Notes under the pieces: model-generated
Database searches by the model: none
What the model was told of the DNA's origin: nothing
What the model saw: only the letters and a program-made list of their open reading frames with translations
Shown: positions 1 to 12,200 of the stretch, in pieces
Layout: every line of letters begins with the position of its first letter
How positions within the stretch are numbered: position 1 is the stretch's first letter
Made by a program: the position numbers and the translations under genes
Assembly: GCA_023055355.1 (NCBI GenBank)
Contig: JALJCS010000004.1
Location: 17,638,001 to 17,702,000 of the forward strand
DNA: 64,000 nucleotides
Direction of reading: 5' to 3'
Source of the DNA: Agelaius tricolor
Lineage: Eukaryota > Chordata > Aves > Passeriformes > Icteridae

Positions 1-2605
1 GACTTAACTCTACTCACTCACATACAGTGTCTGTGGACCTTGGTCATATCTGCATTGGATGCATCTGGAATGAGGGCATGCCCATGGAAAAGATAACGTG
101 GACATACAATTTTCCTGCAGTTAAGCAGAGGCTTGGATAGAGAATGAAAAGCTGTCTTGGGAGAGAAAACTTCAGGGATAAGAAATGCGAAGCCTGGAAA
201 CATGAGCCAGTAGGCATTTACACCACTAATGAGAATGGAGAGTTGTTGCCAAATTATAAGCATGCTAATTGGTTGATAGAGTTAAAGCAGAACCTCTGGG
301 GATACAAAGCCTACTGCTCATCTCTTATTGAGACATTTATGTTCACAAGCCCTGATCTGTTCCTCTGCACACTCCAAAGTAAACATCTCCTAAGGCTTCC
401 AGGGAGAAAATGCAGGGCTTTTTTTTTTTTTTTTTGTCTCAGTAATGGGGATAATATTTCAGAGCTACACATTTCTAGCAAAAGCACCATACAAAGAGAG
501 AGTGTTTCAACCTTATTTGACAACACAACAGGTCATGGAAACCAAAAGAAGAAAGAAGCTAGAACTAGATGACTCATTCTGCTACCCTACTGTGTAAGAG
601 AGAGTGCAGATGACTCAGAAAACAAAGGTAGCCTCAGAATTTAAGATTAAGATGCAGAGTTACACTTTATGTAGCTATCATGAAGATCAAATAAAGTCCA
701 GGTCAAATGGAAGCTTTTTCCAGCAGTCCTCCTGCTTCTTCCATGAGGAACATGACATCAAACACACCCAGGCATACATTAATTCAAAATTACATTAAAT
801 TTTCTATTAAGTGAAGAATGTGAAGATTATAATTAGTATATATTTGTGTCCTTTTTGTCTGGATTGCTGTGATAACTGCTTCTTAGTAAAGTCCTGCAGA
901 GTTAAAACTTGAAAGAAGCTAGGTTTCTTCTTTTGAGGTCAATGTTTTTCTTTGCATTGTGTGGGCAGCAACAACAAAATTAAAAAGTGACTATTTTGCT
1001 GTAAAAAGAAGTTTTATTGTACAATTGTTATTTAATAATATTTATTACTTTTAGAAACATTTTTAACTGAGAATTGCAGGAAAAATAATGTATGTGGAAA
1101 TATTGTGATAATTTATATTCCTAACCACTTCTGTGAATCTCAAGTCTTTGCCTCTCTGCTGACTGTGATATTTTAGCTTTAGAGACAAATTTTGCCTCTG
1201 AGGAAGTCCTTGAGCAATGTAGTTTGGAATATAAGTGTCATGCAACTGTTTTCTGATTATTCAGTTTGTATATGTTTAAGCAAAGTAATAAAACAGTGAG
1301 CACTATTACTAGATTGAAATGCATGTAAAGTGGGCTTGAGTCTATTCTTTTAAGCTCAGGTTCCTTAATGGAGTTTATTTGCTGGGTTTGGGATTGGGCT
1401 TGGGAGCCCAATCTGCATCTTGTGCCTTCCAACCTGAAGGGAGGCACCTTTTGGGGCAGAATATGTGCCATTTCAAAAGGTTCACCTGGATACTGAATAT
1501 TAGTAAGTCAATCAATTGCTCAACCCAGTAGAATCAGGGATGAACAATTTCAGAAGGCCAAATAGCACATGAGGACCTGGACCTCAGCTACAGTGACCTT
1601 ACACCACCACAGGAGCTCCATGTTCTTTGACAGAGACAACACACGTTTGTTTTCAACAAATACTACTTTTGCAAAAACACGCAAGTGTTAACACAGGCCC
1701 TCCTTCTGAGCCAGATGATGCCCTGTCCTGTAAAGGTAGCTTTCCTGCTTGGCACACTGAAGAGGTGAGAATAGAAAAGGGTAGTGCACTCCATGATGTG
1801 TCCGTGGGGACTGGCTGCAAGGACAAGAGCAGCCCCTTTGTGTGCTGGGGAGAGGACAATGTTGTCTCCATGTCAGCAGGAAGCTTAGCTCTGCTGAGCT
1901 CTAACCCCAGTCCTCTTCCTCCACTGACCACGTCTTCTTGCAATGGCCCTTCCTTCTCTTTTAACCACTTGGACACAAGCTGAGCCTAAGCATGCCCTAG
2001 AAAGTCACACTGCTCTTGGGGAAAAGAAATGTAGCTCTGAATGCACCAGGGGCACCTGCAAACTCTGCATGCCTCTGCATGGTGCCTCCAGCCTTCTTCA
2101 GGTCCTGGGGGGCCACAGGACAACAGCAGAAACCCCCAGTCATTGCTGCTGTACCTGGCCCCCATGAGTCTGGCCACGAGAAGGGAGTTTCTCCAGGCCT
2201 AGCATGGCCCAGGTTCCCAGCTCCTGCTGGAAGTGTCCTTACTTGTGCTGGCAGGTGAAATGGCATCTGCAGGTGAATACCAGCACATCTCTGCTCAGAA
2301 GGAGCTGACTGCCCACTTTTAGGACCCAAGCTTTTTGGTGCCTGGCACTTTATGCACAGGTGTGTTTTCCATTTCTTTACTAGAGCAGTTGGAAACAAGC
2401 CTTGAAGGCAGCACAAAGTTTCACTATAGACACTTGCAAAATGTCTCTTTCCAGGGAGCAGCCATGCCTGGCATAACTGGAGCAGACTGCCCTCCAAGCA
2501 GATAGGCCAATGGACTGACCCTACTCCCAGAAAGCAGGGGCAAAGACTTCCTCCAGCTCTGGGGATAGCAGATGCAGAGCCTGCCACCCTCAGCTCCATA
2601 GCATT
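1..2605. other. Non-coding flank left of the CR1 element
   Basis: I see no recognisable exon here. Open frames on both strands are short, overlap each other and match no family I know. There is a 17-base poly-T run at about 419-435 and a plus-strand AATAAA at 1287-1292. In human, SHC3 lies tail-to-tail with S1PR3, so this stretch could be SHC3 3' UTR or the intergenic gap. The sequence alone does not decide this, and no SH2 or PTB coding segment is visible. Confidence 0.5.
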
Positions 2606-4555
2606 CACAGAATCATGGAATATCCTGAGCTGGAAGGGATCCATCAGGATCATCACATCCAACTCCTGGATGCTGCACAATACACCCCAAGAATCACACC
2701 TTGTGTCTGAGAGTCCAAATGTTTCTTCAACTCTGTGAGGCTTGGTGCTGTGCCCCCTTCCCTGGGGAGCCTGTTCCAGTGCCCAACCACACTCTGAGTG
2801 AAAAGCCTTTCCCTAATATCCAACCGAAACTTCCCCTGACTCAGCTTCATGCTGCTTCCTCAAGGTCTGTCACTGGTCATGATAGTGAAGAGGTCCCCTC
2901 CCCTCATGAGGATGTTGTAGATCACAATGAGGTCTTCTCTCAGTCTCCTCCAAGCTGAAAAGATAAGACTCAACTGCTTCTCACACAGCTTCCCCTCCAA
3001 ATCCACATGGCCTCCTATTGGACACTCTCCAATAGCTTAGTATCTTTTTTATATTGTAGTGCCCAAACCAGCCCCCTGCACATAAAGTGAGGCTGCCCCA
3101 GTGCAGAGCAGACCAGGACAATGCCCTCCCTTGCCCAGCTGGCCATGCTGTGCCTGATGCACCCCAGGACAGGGCATTGCTGACTCATGTTCAACTTGCC
3201 ATCAAGCAGGATCCTCAAGTCTGTTTCCTCACTGCTGCTCTCCAGTACCTCATTCTCCAGCTTCCCATTCCCCAGTCTACACACACAATCAGGGCTCAAC
3301 CATCACAGGTGCAGAACCCAACACTTGCCCTTATTAAACTTCTTGCAGTTGGTGATTGCCCTCAAATTTATTGAGGTCTCTCTGCAGGGCCTCTCTGCCC
3401 TTGAGGGAGATGGCAGCTTCCCCCAGTGTAGTATCATCAGCTAACTTGCTTAGTATTCCATTAAGTACTTCATCCAAGTAATTCCTGGAGATGTTGAAGA
3501 GCAGAGGGTTGAGGATGGGACCCTGTGGAACCCTACCACTGACAGGTCCCCAGTCTGATGTCACCCCATTCACTGCAGCCCTTTGTGCCTGACCCATGAG
3601 CCAGCTGCTCACCCACCCCATGATGTGTTTATCCAGCTGTGGGCTGGACATTTTGTCCAGAATTCTGAAAGAGATATTATGAAAAGCTTTGCTGTAACCC
3701 CAAAAGATTACATCAACTGGCTTCCCTTGATCAACAAAGTGGGCTACCTTGTCATAGAACAAAATCACGTTTTACAAGCAGGACTCTTCCCTCTCATGAA
3801 GCTGTGCAGGCTGTGACTGATGAATGCATTGTCTTCCAGGTTTTCAATACCTCTCAGAATAATCTTGACCATGATTTCACTGGGCACTGAAACAAAATTG
3901 ACAGGCCTGTAGTTTTCAGGGTCCTTCTTCCTACCACTTTTGAAACTTGAGACAACATTCTCCACCTCTTAGTCAGCTGAGACCTCTCTGGATTCCCAAA
4001 ACCCCATGAATATAACTGAGAGAGATTTTGCAATGCAATAGCTCTTTGAGGATTCTTGAATAAATCCCAGTCAGGTCCCATAGATTTGTAGGGATCCAGC
4101 TGGAGCACCTAGTCCCACACAACTTCAGGGTCAACTGGGAGTTGATCATTCTTGCAGTTATGGTCCTGGAAGCTCAGTGCACAGAGCTTTGGTCTGTTAT
4201 CCGTGTTGAAGACAGAAGCAAAGAATGCATTAAATACCTCTGCCTTGTCCATGCCCTATTTGTGACGTGATCATCCTCACCCACAATGGGCTGATTTTAT
4301 TTCTAAGATACCTTTTGTCACTGATATTGAAGTACCTCTTTTCATTGTTCCCTACATTTCTGGCAGCTTCATCTCCAACTGAGATTAGACAACATGAATT
4401 TTCTCTCTACACTCCCTACACGAATTTTGTCCCAAACAGCATCTCAGTATTCTTCCCAAGTCACCTGACCTTGCCTCCACTGGGGACACACCTCCCATTT
4501 TAGTCTCATTTCCAAGAGAAGATCCCTGTTCAACCAACCCTCTGGAGTACTGCCT
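2606..4555 (-). mobile_element. CR1 LINE, 5'-truncated and decayed
   Basis: This is a CR1-family non-LTR retrotransposon on the minus strand, about 1.95 kb long. Its 3' end at about 2606 has the CR1-type tail: read on the minus strand, a GATCCCTTCCAGC-like segment followed by ATGATTCTGTG. The body translates in pieces to reverse transcriptase. These include an ADD catalytic box (LADDTTLG), a VPQGPILNPLLF segment and, near the 3' end, a segment reading HWNRLPREG with the terminal DxQTQ-like region. Pieces lie in several frames (2653-2850, 3015-3299, 3334-3768, 3765-3965, 3854-4108), so frameshifts and stops are fixed and the copy is dead. The 5' limit is approximate and is placed where similarity to remembered CR1 sequence fades. 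It sits just downstream of the inferred S1PR3 3' end. Confidence 0.93.
3334..3768 (-). pseudogene. CR1 reverse transcriptase fragment
   Basis: This is the longest open piece of the CR1 ORF2 remnant, about 144 codons. It covers the central palm of a LINE reverse transcriptase. A YSKAFHNISF segment stands where active elements have D-F-S-K-A-F-D, so the first catalytic aspartate region is altered. GRVPQGPILNPLLFNI follows at residues 79-94, and the ADD catalytic pair is at residues 110-112. The frame is broken on both sides and continues in other frames of the same element. It has no cellular role that I can infer; it is a relic of retrotransposition. Confidence 0.9.
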
Positions 4556-4708
4556 TCAGCCACAACACCCAGAGTTTAAATGAATGTTTTCCATAGAAGG
4601 CCAAAACATTTTCAAAATTCTTTGAAAAATGACTGTTACTTGACACCTTTAGTTTTCAAAATGTGTCTGGTACCTAGTGATTTGAAAACATTCTCTAAGA
4701 CTGTTGGC

Positions 4709-4714
4709 AATAAA
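4709..4714 (+). promoter_or_regulatory. Plus-strand AATAAA, possible poly(A) signal
   Basis: A canonical AATAAA hexamer on the plus strand lies 30 bases to the left of a minus-strand AATAAA at 4744-4749. If a convergent gene (SHC3 in the human arrangement) reads rightward into this window, this could serve as its poly(A) signal. AATAAA also occurs by chance in AT-rich DNA, so the call is weak. Confidence 0.25.
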
Positions 4715-4743
4715 AGACTCTTGGAAAGCAGATTGTAAAAACC

Positions 4744-4749
4744 TTTATT
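4744..4749 (-). promoter_or_regulatory. S1PR3: Candidate distal poly(A) signal of S1PR3
   Basis: On the minus strand AATAAAGG is followed 15-40 bases downstream by U-rich sequence (TTTTATTGCC), which is the usual shape of a vertebrate cleavage site. Cleavage would fall near 4720-4730. It is the last strong minus-strand signal before the CR1 element, which makes it the best candidate for the distal end of S1PR3. An earlier poly(A) site could be used instead. Confidence 0.4.
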
Positions 4750-4842
4750 TTCTCCATAGGTGACAGGATTTGCATTTATTTAATAATCCATAATCACAAC
4801 AAATATTCCAATTCCTTAAATAATATGAATTAAAGGCTTTGT

Positions 4843-5140
4843 AGCCTTTGCTCCATGTAAAACCAACTGTATGCTCAAATCAGCCTTGGATAATAAAAGG
4901 TTAGATTCTGGGAAGTGTTTGAAGGAATTTTCTAATATTTTAGGGTGAAAGAAGATATTCTCCATCTTTTTTCAGCTTCAAGATATTCTCCTTCTTTTTT
5001 CAGCCTTTGCTCCATGTAAAACCAACTGTATGCTCAAATCAGCCTTGGATAATAAAAGGTTAGATTCTGGGAAGTGTTTGAAGGAATTTTCTAATATTTT
5101 AGGGTGAAAGAAGATATTCTCCATCTTTTTTCAGCTTCAA
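4843..5140. repeat. 159-bp-period tandem duplication, 139 bp identical
   Basis: Positions 4843-4981 and 5002-5140 are identical base for base. The second copy begins 159 bases after the first. The 20-base link (4982-5001) is itself a near copy of the end of the unit (AGATATTCTCC followed by a T-run), so the duplication joint lies in a short local repeat. Zero divergence over 139 bp means the duplication is very recent, has been gene-converted, or is an assembly duplication. Confidence 0.97.
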
Positions 5141-5289
5141 AGGTATGTGATCTTCCTGGCTGTTTAAGGTCCACTGCTGTTAAACTCTTGACTCGTCCTA
5201 ATTTAAATTCTGCTCTGAAATCTTCCACATTCTAAGCCTTACCTAGTACTTCCCAATGGGGTGGACTCACTGAAGATTGTATTGACAAC

Positions 5290-5352
5290 AGTTTTTTTCT
5301 CCAATCATAGTTTGTAATCTCCAAAGTTTTTTTCTCCAATCCACAGTTTGTA
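5290..5352. repeat. Short degenerate tandem duplication
   Basis: The motif GTTTTTTTCTCCAATC followed by (A/C)CAGTTTGTAA-like sequence occurs twice about 45 bases apart within this segment. It is a small, slightly diverged local duplication inside the inferred 3' UTR. Confidence 0.6.
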
Positions 5353-7940
5353 AATTGTATTAGCAGTGTTACATATGAAGCCATGAATCTTAGAAACCTG
5401 CTTCAAGTACAGCAGGCTAGTGAACTAACAAAATATCCCCACAGCTCCAAAATAAGAGAAGGAAATCAAAGTAGAACGAAACGGTTTTGTACTAACAAGC
5501 AACCACACGGCCTTTAACGGTAGAGTTCTTTGCATTACTTGTACCATGCATCAATATTGACAATAGCTAAGGCTAGAACACAGATATTAAATATCACTTT
5601 TATGTACATCTTCTTGGACTTAGGCCATCAAAAATTTTTATTTTTCATCTATATGATAAGAATCATGTAACATCCTTGACATGAGGGTTGCTGTGGGTTC
5701 AGCAACCATGTTTTCTCAAACCAGTGTGTTCCTAAGGCCTATCTGCTCTACAATAGCGAGGAAGCTGACATGTGCCACCACTCTGGCAACTAACACAAGT
5801 ACACAAATATTTGAGCTTACAGTTTTAAAAGCCACAACTTCAGGCGAGAACTTCCACAATACAGCCCAATAGCAATGTAAAATCTAAAAACCTTATCAAG
5901 CCATGCAATGCAATGTCACCAGTTCTATTTCTGAAAAAGCTACAGAGCCTGCAGCCTGTATCTACAATCCATATAGTTATATCATGCTTACCTTGGTTTA
6001 GCTTTTTCTTCTTCTCTAAGTGCACTGCTTTTCAACATTTTTGGTAGAAATTATTTCATATTTACTACTCTCTTTCACAGTTATTTCATTCAAATACAAT
6101 TCTTCTTTGTTCTTATACACTTTTCTACATTTACAGACTATTAATTTGTAAAAGATAATCACAATGCAAACTTCTACATTTTAAAGGTTTTTGCTACATA
6201 CAATAAACAACTTATACACAATACATATTTGAGAAGAGTCTAATGCTGCTGCTTTAAATGATTAAGACCACAGTAAAGCTAAGGATGAGCTCTTTCAGGC
6301 TGTGTATTAAAAAAGCCTCAACTACTTCTGATTGTGCATAAGGCAAAGTGTATTTTGAGACATTAAACACAAATCTTTGAAAGAGCCCAATGAAGTTAGA
6401 TGTATACATTCTTACTGAGACAATGGGAACTTGTCCCAGAATTTCCCATCAAACTCCAATGAAGCCTCCAGCCATAAAGTACAATTGATGGAAGTACCAC
6501 AGGCCACTTCCATGGGGACCTGAAACCAGATGTCTGTGAAGTCTTTACTGCTCCAGGACTCAGGAAACCACTCTGACACTCAACATCAACCTGTCCTCAG
6601 GCTGGTAAGGCGGTGATGAACTATAAAGTTGTTGTCAGGTTTCTCTGAAATGGGCTCTCAAAAGGTCAGGGCTGAGGCTCCAGGTCTTCCAAACTAAATA
6701 AACCTTCCTTCCAGATCCAAGGCAGGGTTGGGTATAAACGGAGATATGCCCATCAGCATGACCCTGCTGTACCACATCTTCCCTCTTGCATCTGCAGAAG
6801 TGTCCAGAAATGGTAGAAGCATAGGATCCCACTGACAGAAAAAGAGACATTGTCCCACTCGAAGAACTTCCCAGGGAGAATTTCTAACACAATCCCACAC
6901 TGTGATAGGGCCTAGAAAGGAAAGAAGGAACTCCACAGGAACCCACTGTAGTTCACTGCTTTCTGAAATGATACGTCTCTCTTTCAGAACTGAAGGATCT
7001 CTGCTTAGGTAGTGCATTCACAATGTACACAGGTTTATATAGGTTGGACATACATTTTTAAATATATTGAAAATAGTAAGCAAAAATATATTCATTGAAA
7101 CAGCACATACACTTGTTACACATGTATTGAGGGGTCACATTTTATCTACTTTAAATAGCAAATATATATCCTCTCTCAATGGTTTACTACTGCTCACTTA
7201 AAATATGTTGTGAAATGCCACAGTGACAACTGCCATGTTGTCTTTCACTAAACACGAGAAGTTTGAACAACAATGGAAAAAATAAAAATACTGCATTGAT
7301 ATGACTTGTTAAAGTTTCTGACAGTTAAAAGCTACTACTTCATTTTAAATATCCCCATTGAAACACATCTATTTGTACTATTAGTCACACTGTATACTGC
7401 AATACAATGTTTAGCATGTTGTAAACTTTTACCAATCAATGACTTTTTAATAAGAAATTGTACAAATATACAGCTATTTATACCACATACTTATAAGGCC
7501 ATTAACACAACAGCAAGATACATACAGAGAACTATAATCACAAACTCATGCAATGAATTCTTCTCCCAGCTGGCAATAACTGGGCTCATCTTACAATTGT
7601 CAGCAGTCTTTAGTGAATGCTGAAGTTTCTAACAGGTTTTAATGATGTCTTGCAAGACTACGAGGTGCCAAATGAAGCATTAGCATGCAATGCCATTGTG
7701 GCACTTGATGACCTTAGCTGTGCATGGACTCTGTCTTGACCACTGGGTAGCATGAAAGGCTTTTTCTGGATCAGGCGTGTTACTGAATGAACATCCAAAG
7801 CAAATGATTGTTGATAAATAAGTTCTCAAAGTTAAATAAATGGTTAGTGTTTTCCCCTGTGATTGAAGTGCATGAATATTTAAACTACACCAATAGTTTA
7901 AACCTAAAAACACAGAAGAGTACTTGTCTTGAGTAGTCCC

Positions 7941-9086
7941 TTACTTACAGAAGTTTCCATTGTGAAATGGAGATTCATTTTTCTCAACAATACATGAGGG
8001 AATATTTATCGGTGGGAAATCTTCTTTTGGCTTCTGGGTATTGCTGCTGCTGGATTTACTTCGACTGTGTTCTGGAGTGGGTTGAATAGGGAAAGATCTG
8101 GCCACCTTGGATTTCACCAGGCAGCCACATACAAGGCGAAAGAAAGCCCGACGCATCTCCTTACTGGCCAGGGTGTAGATGATGGGGTTCATTGCGGAAT
8201 TGATGACTGCCAGAGCAATAAACCAGTGGGCTCTGTACAAGATGGAGCACTCCTTGACTCTGCAGGCCACATCAATGAGGAACAGGATGAACAGTGGAGA
8301 CCAGCATGCAATGAAGACACTAACAACGATCACAACAGTCCTAAGGAGTGCCATGGACCGCTCCGAGGTATTGTGGTTGGTGACATTACGACTGCTGGAC
8401 TTTACCAGTATGTAGATGCGGGCATAGAGGATGACAATGGCAACTAAAATGGCTATGAAGATACTAATGCAGAACACAACATACTTTTTGGAGTACAGAG
8501 GCAAAATTGTTGAGCAATCTGGTAAGTTGTTTATACAGTTCCAGCCAAGGATGGGGAGGGCACCCAAGGAAATTGAAATAAGCCAGCATGTACCAATGAG
8601 AAGAAACACCCTGTATTTTTTATTTGCATCATAAGGCCTCATTTTAATCATGGTCAAGTGCCTCTCAATAGCTATCGCTAGCAAGCTGAAAGTGGAAGCT
8701 CCCAGGGCAACAAACATGCTACCTTCCCTAATGAACCAGATTGTAGAGGACAAGCTCAGAGTTTTCTTCCCAGACATAAGAATGTTTACTTTGTAAGCAA
8801 TCCCAGCTAAAAGATCACAGAGAGCTAGATTGCCAATAAAAAAGTACATGCGGTTGTGAAATCTATTGTTTTTCCATATAGCAATCAACACCATCAAGTT
8901 TTCCAGGACTATGAAACTACATAGGATCAGAAATGAAATAGTGGGCAGGTCTATTTTATCACTTGCCTTTTCCCTTAAAATAAGCTTTCCTGTGTAATTA
9001 TAATGCAGTGCAATAAGAGAGTCCACCTCTTCATTTCCTTGAGGGCTGACAAGAGCATCAGGTGGCATGGTAACTGCTGCCATCAT
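7941..9086 (-). CDS. S1PR3: Sphingosine-1-phosphate receptor 3
   Basis: This is a complete 381-residue class A G-protein-coupled receptor. It closely matches human S1PR3 (378 residues) through the seven transmembrane helices and less well at both termini. S1PR3 sits in the plasma membrane, binds sphingosine-1-phosphate and signals through Gi, Gq and G12/13. Visible landmarks are the N30-Y-T glycosylation sequon, N101, R120 and E121 (the lipid-headgroup contacts of S1P receptors), ERH at 141-143 in place of DRY, C184 and C191 in the second extracellular loop, CWSP at 261-264, NPIIY at 300-304 and likely palmitoylated C320 and C322. A Ser-rich tail follows from about 341. All coding sequence is in one exon, as in other vertebrates. 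An in-frame TAA lies immediately before the double ATG, which fixes the start to codon 1 or 2. No breaks are seen. Confidence 0.98.
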   Translation of the reverse strand: MMAAVTMPPDALVSPQGNEEVDSLIALHYNYTGKLILREKASDKIDLPTISFLILCSFIVLENLMVLIAIWKNNRFHNRMYFFIGNLALCDLLAGIAYKVNILMSGKKTLSLSSTIWFIREGSMFVALGASTFSLLAIAIERHLTMIKMRPYDANKKYRVFLLIGTCWLISISLGALPILGWNCINNLPDCSTILPLYSKKYVVFCISIFIAILVAIVILYARIYILVKSSSRNVTNHNTSERSMALLRTVVIVVSVFIACWSPLFILFLIDVACRVKECSILYRAHWFIALAVINSAMNPIIYTLASKEMRRAFFRLVCGCLVKSKVARSFPIQPTPEHSRSKSSSSNTQKPKEDFPPINIPSCIVEKNESPFHNGNFCK

Positions 9087-9267
9087 TTATTTCCTGATGG
9101 ATGCTGGATTTTTTTCTTCAGTACCACAAGAATATAGTTCCAATAATTTTCCACAAGAGGGAGATCAAGCCACGTTTCTCCCAGTGCTCCTCTGGGTAGG
9201 CCTTGTTTATCCTCACCTCCAGCACACCTCGCATATTAACTTGGGAGAGTGGCTCTCAAACCAGGCT
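9087..9267 (-). other. S1PR3: Inferred 5' UTR part of the S1PR3 coding exon
   Basis: On the minus strand a strong splice acceptor (TTTTATTTTCAG) ends at 9268, so the exon would begin at 9267 and carry 181 bases of 5' UTR before the ATG at 9086. A stop codon in frame directly abuts the ATG. In mammals S1PR3 has a non-coding first exon spliced to a single coding exon, and the arrangement here fits. The splice site is predicted, not observed. Confidence 0.6.
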
Positions 9268-12200
9268 CTGAAAATAAAATCAACAAATTCAACATAAATA
9301 TCAGTGCCTTCCCATGTCACCCAGTGCTTAAGCTGCAACATACACCCAGAAGCCAGGGGTGAGGGTCTGTGACTGACAGGGCAGTAAGATCGAGCACTGC
9401 TGCGTTCCTCTCTTGGTAGCCGCAGATAAGCACAGACACAGCCTGGATGCAGAAATACGAGGGCAATGCCACTACAATGTCATAACTGTTCAAAGGTGTT
9501 TTCCCCTTACAAAATTTCCATGCTGAAAAACACCCAGAAGAGCCACGAGAAGGATTGGCAAACAGACCCAATGAGCCATAGTGTGCACAGTAAGCGCTCG
9601 CTGCCTCTCAAAAAGACCTAAGTGTACACTGCAATACCAAAAGACAGCCCAAACATCACTGCCTTCACATCAGTAGGGCAAACTCTATGCTTTTAAACCT
9701 TGTTCTTGTTTGCCATGCAGACCCAAGGTAGGAAAGATACTGAGAAAGTTGGTGTCAAGTCTTGATGCCAGTGTGCATGTTGCCAGTGCTTAAAATAACT
9801 TCCCCCAGTTAATGGTATAAATTCCTGCTATTTACAATTGAGAAGATGAACTGAAAGCCAGTCATCCTAAAGCCAGCCTCCCACTCAAATTAGATGGATT
9901 TTTAAAAATAAACACGGCAAGTCATATTTTTATAAATGTTGTTTTTCTTTATAGTTAACTTTACTGTTTTTTTCCCTTTGCATAGATATGCAGGACATAT
10001 ATTTAATATTCTTGGGTTTTTTTAAAAGTAAAAAATAGTTACACCGAATTTGACTTTCCCAGAAATCCTGATTTTCTTGGTTCACAATCAGTGCTCATGC
10101 CCCAAATATATGCACTGAGGATGAGCAAATGGCCAATTTTTCACTTTTCTAAGAAAACAAGGATGGAGATGAGGACAGAACTTGTTTCATGTGAACCAAA
10201 TTTGTAACTTTTTTCTTTTTTTTGGAAAGGTAAGAAAATAATTGTACTGGATGGGAGGACACTTCTCATGGGCCCAAAATTAAATAATTTAGGGAACTTT
10301 TTAAGAGCTGGAGCTCCTGATCATAGCATTTATTTACTCAAGGGTCATGAACATTTTCCAGACACATTAAAGACACTTTCAAAGGACAGGTATCAAGGTA
10401 AGAAGAGATGGAAAAATATTATCTTTAAGGTCTCTTCCAACCCAATACATTCTCAGATTTTATGATTCTGTATGTGGATTTCTTAAGATCAGAAACACGT
10501 TTGAGCCACTAATGACCCAACAGACTGTTCTGGGCACTTGAGAAGTCAGAGATGCATTTTCAAGTGCCTTCTGAGGATGAGGGGAGGAGCAAACCACATC
10601 CCAGATGAAAGTAAAGTTATTTAAATGGTGACCCACACCCTATTTTCCCACCCTTCCTTTTCCTTGATTCCCTCCTTCAGAAAAAAAGTTATCTGATAAA
10701 AGCCTACAGTGAACTAACTTGAATTCTTTAGTATATTCGGGATGTTCTAAAATTACTTTCTGAGAAAATAATTTGGTGTTTTCCCACTGTTATTTCCCCA
10801 TTTTAGTTCACAGATCCAAATTACTACAGCTGAAGAGGCCACAGGAAAAGACATCCAAGAAACAGAGTTGCTGCTTGGTGTCTTTGTGACTCTGAAGATG
10901 ACAGCGATCACCTTATTTCTTTCCCAGGAGCTGAACTGGGTCCTTGAGCTGTTAAATTCTTTTCTGAAGCGTGGTAACAGTGAAGCTCTCAACAGAAAAA
11001 CTTCACCTCAGCTAAGGTTCAGTGTAATTGTAATTCAGTTACAATCTGTGCACTGTTAACACATTAACTGTCACAGTCTTTCATTGTATTGGCTTATAAC
11101 AAAATCCCACTGTGTCCATATGAATTGCAAGTGCTTTCCACTGTAAAATAAACAATTACATTTGACTAGAAAAGTATTTGTTAAGAATACTTCAACCAGC
11201 AATACTCACCAGATTGGCTGGTGACTGTCTGAGAGAATAATATTCCTGTCATTTAAGAGCACCACATGCAACAAAATAAATATTTCTTTAAGACATTTTC
11301 AAGTGACTTATCACACTCATCTATCAAAGTGCAAATACATTTCTTTCTATGAAGAAAATTATATGCCAGACATAGGAGTTTATCAGCCACAATTCAGCAG
11401 ATGTAAAGTGTCATGACTGTACTAAAGGTAATGGCACTATACCAGTTCCCCTGGCTGAAAGCAAGGATGATGCACTCAATCAGCAGAAATCGTACAGCTT
11501 CGGCCACTGTTAGTAATTGCTTCTCTTAAAATTGCTATAGCAAACTTAGTTTCACAAAATTAAATCTTTGACAAGCTAGTAAGAAGGCAAGGAAAGTTGT
11601 AACATTATTATTTACCAGGACTCTTACTGATGCTCATAGAGTACCACACACAAGATGTTTAAAATTTAATATAAATTATGTAACAAATTAGAACTTATTT
11701 CCAAGTAATATCATTCAGCCATATCTTCTTTTGTTTACCTCCTGCTTTGTAGCCAGTAATTCAGAAAGCACATTCTTTATTTAACAATTAGAAAAATTAA
11801 TGCTGGATATGCATTATAATAACAAGAAAGTTACAAGGCAGGTTCAGGATAACATGTGCCACTGCTTTGTGACAGCTCAACAATTTACTCCTCAAAACAA
11901 GTTTGCCCCAGTCACATACTAGCTGCAAAGTATGGACCTCAGTTCAAAATATTTAAAAAACAACTTGAAGGACCTGTCTGTGGCATGTTGCTTGCCCAGC
12001 ACTGCCATGGTTAGGTACCTCAGCACCCCAGACTCTTGAAACCACTGGAAATGAGTTTTATTTCCTCTGAAGCAAAGCAGAGAACCCCCATTTCTACACC
12101 AGCAGGTACCACTAGAAGGTTAAACCTCTTTGCAGTGCAGGGGCAATCTGGCTGTGCTTCCTCATGATGTGCTGGCTAAACCAGTGATCGTAAATTACCA

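Larger units (their letters stand above)
4725..7940 (-). other. S1PR3: Inferred S1PR3 3' UTR
   Basis: This 3.2-kb AT-rich stretch lies between the S1PR3 stop codon and the candidate poly(A) signal. No open frame in it resembles a protein, and I recognise no repeat family apart from the local duplication at 4843-5140. A long 3' UTR is normal for S1P receptor mRNAs. The extent is an inference from the poly(A) signal, because splicing and cleavage cannot be read directly from DNA. Confidence 0.45.

Noticed and set aside
144..572. 142-codon plus-strand frame at the left edge
   Set aside because: It reads through a 17-base poly-T run as poly-Phe and shows no SHC3 or other protein similarity.
1..2605. 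SHC3 coding exon expected from human synteny
   Set aside because: No SH2 or PTB segment is visible in any frame. At most this could be its 3' UTR, which I cannot establish.
1997..2680. 227-codon minus-strand frame
   Set aside because: It starts inside the CR1 3' tail and runs into unrelated flanking DNA, with no recognisable domain.
8067..8447. Plus-strand frames opposite the receptor
   Set aside because: They are antisense shadows of the S1PR3 coding sequence.
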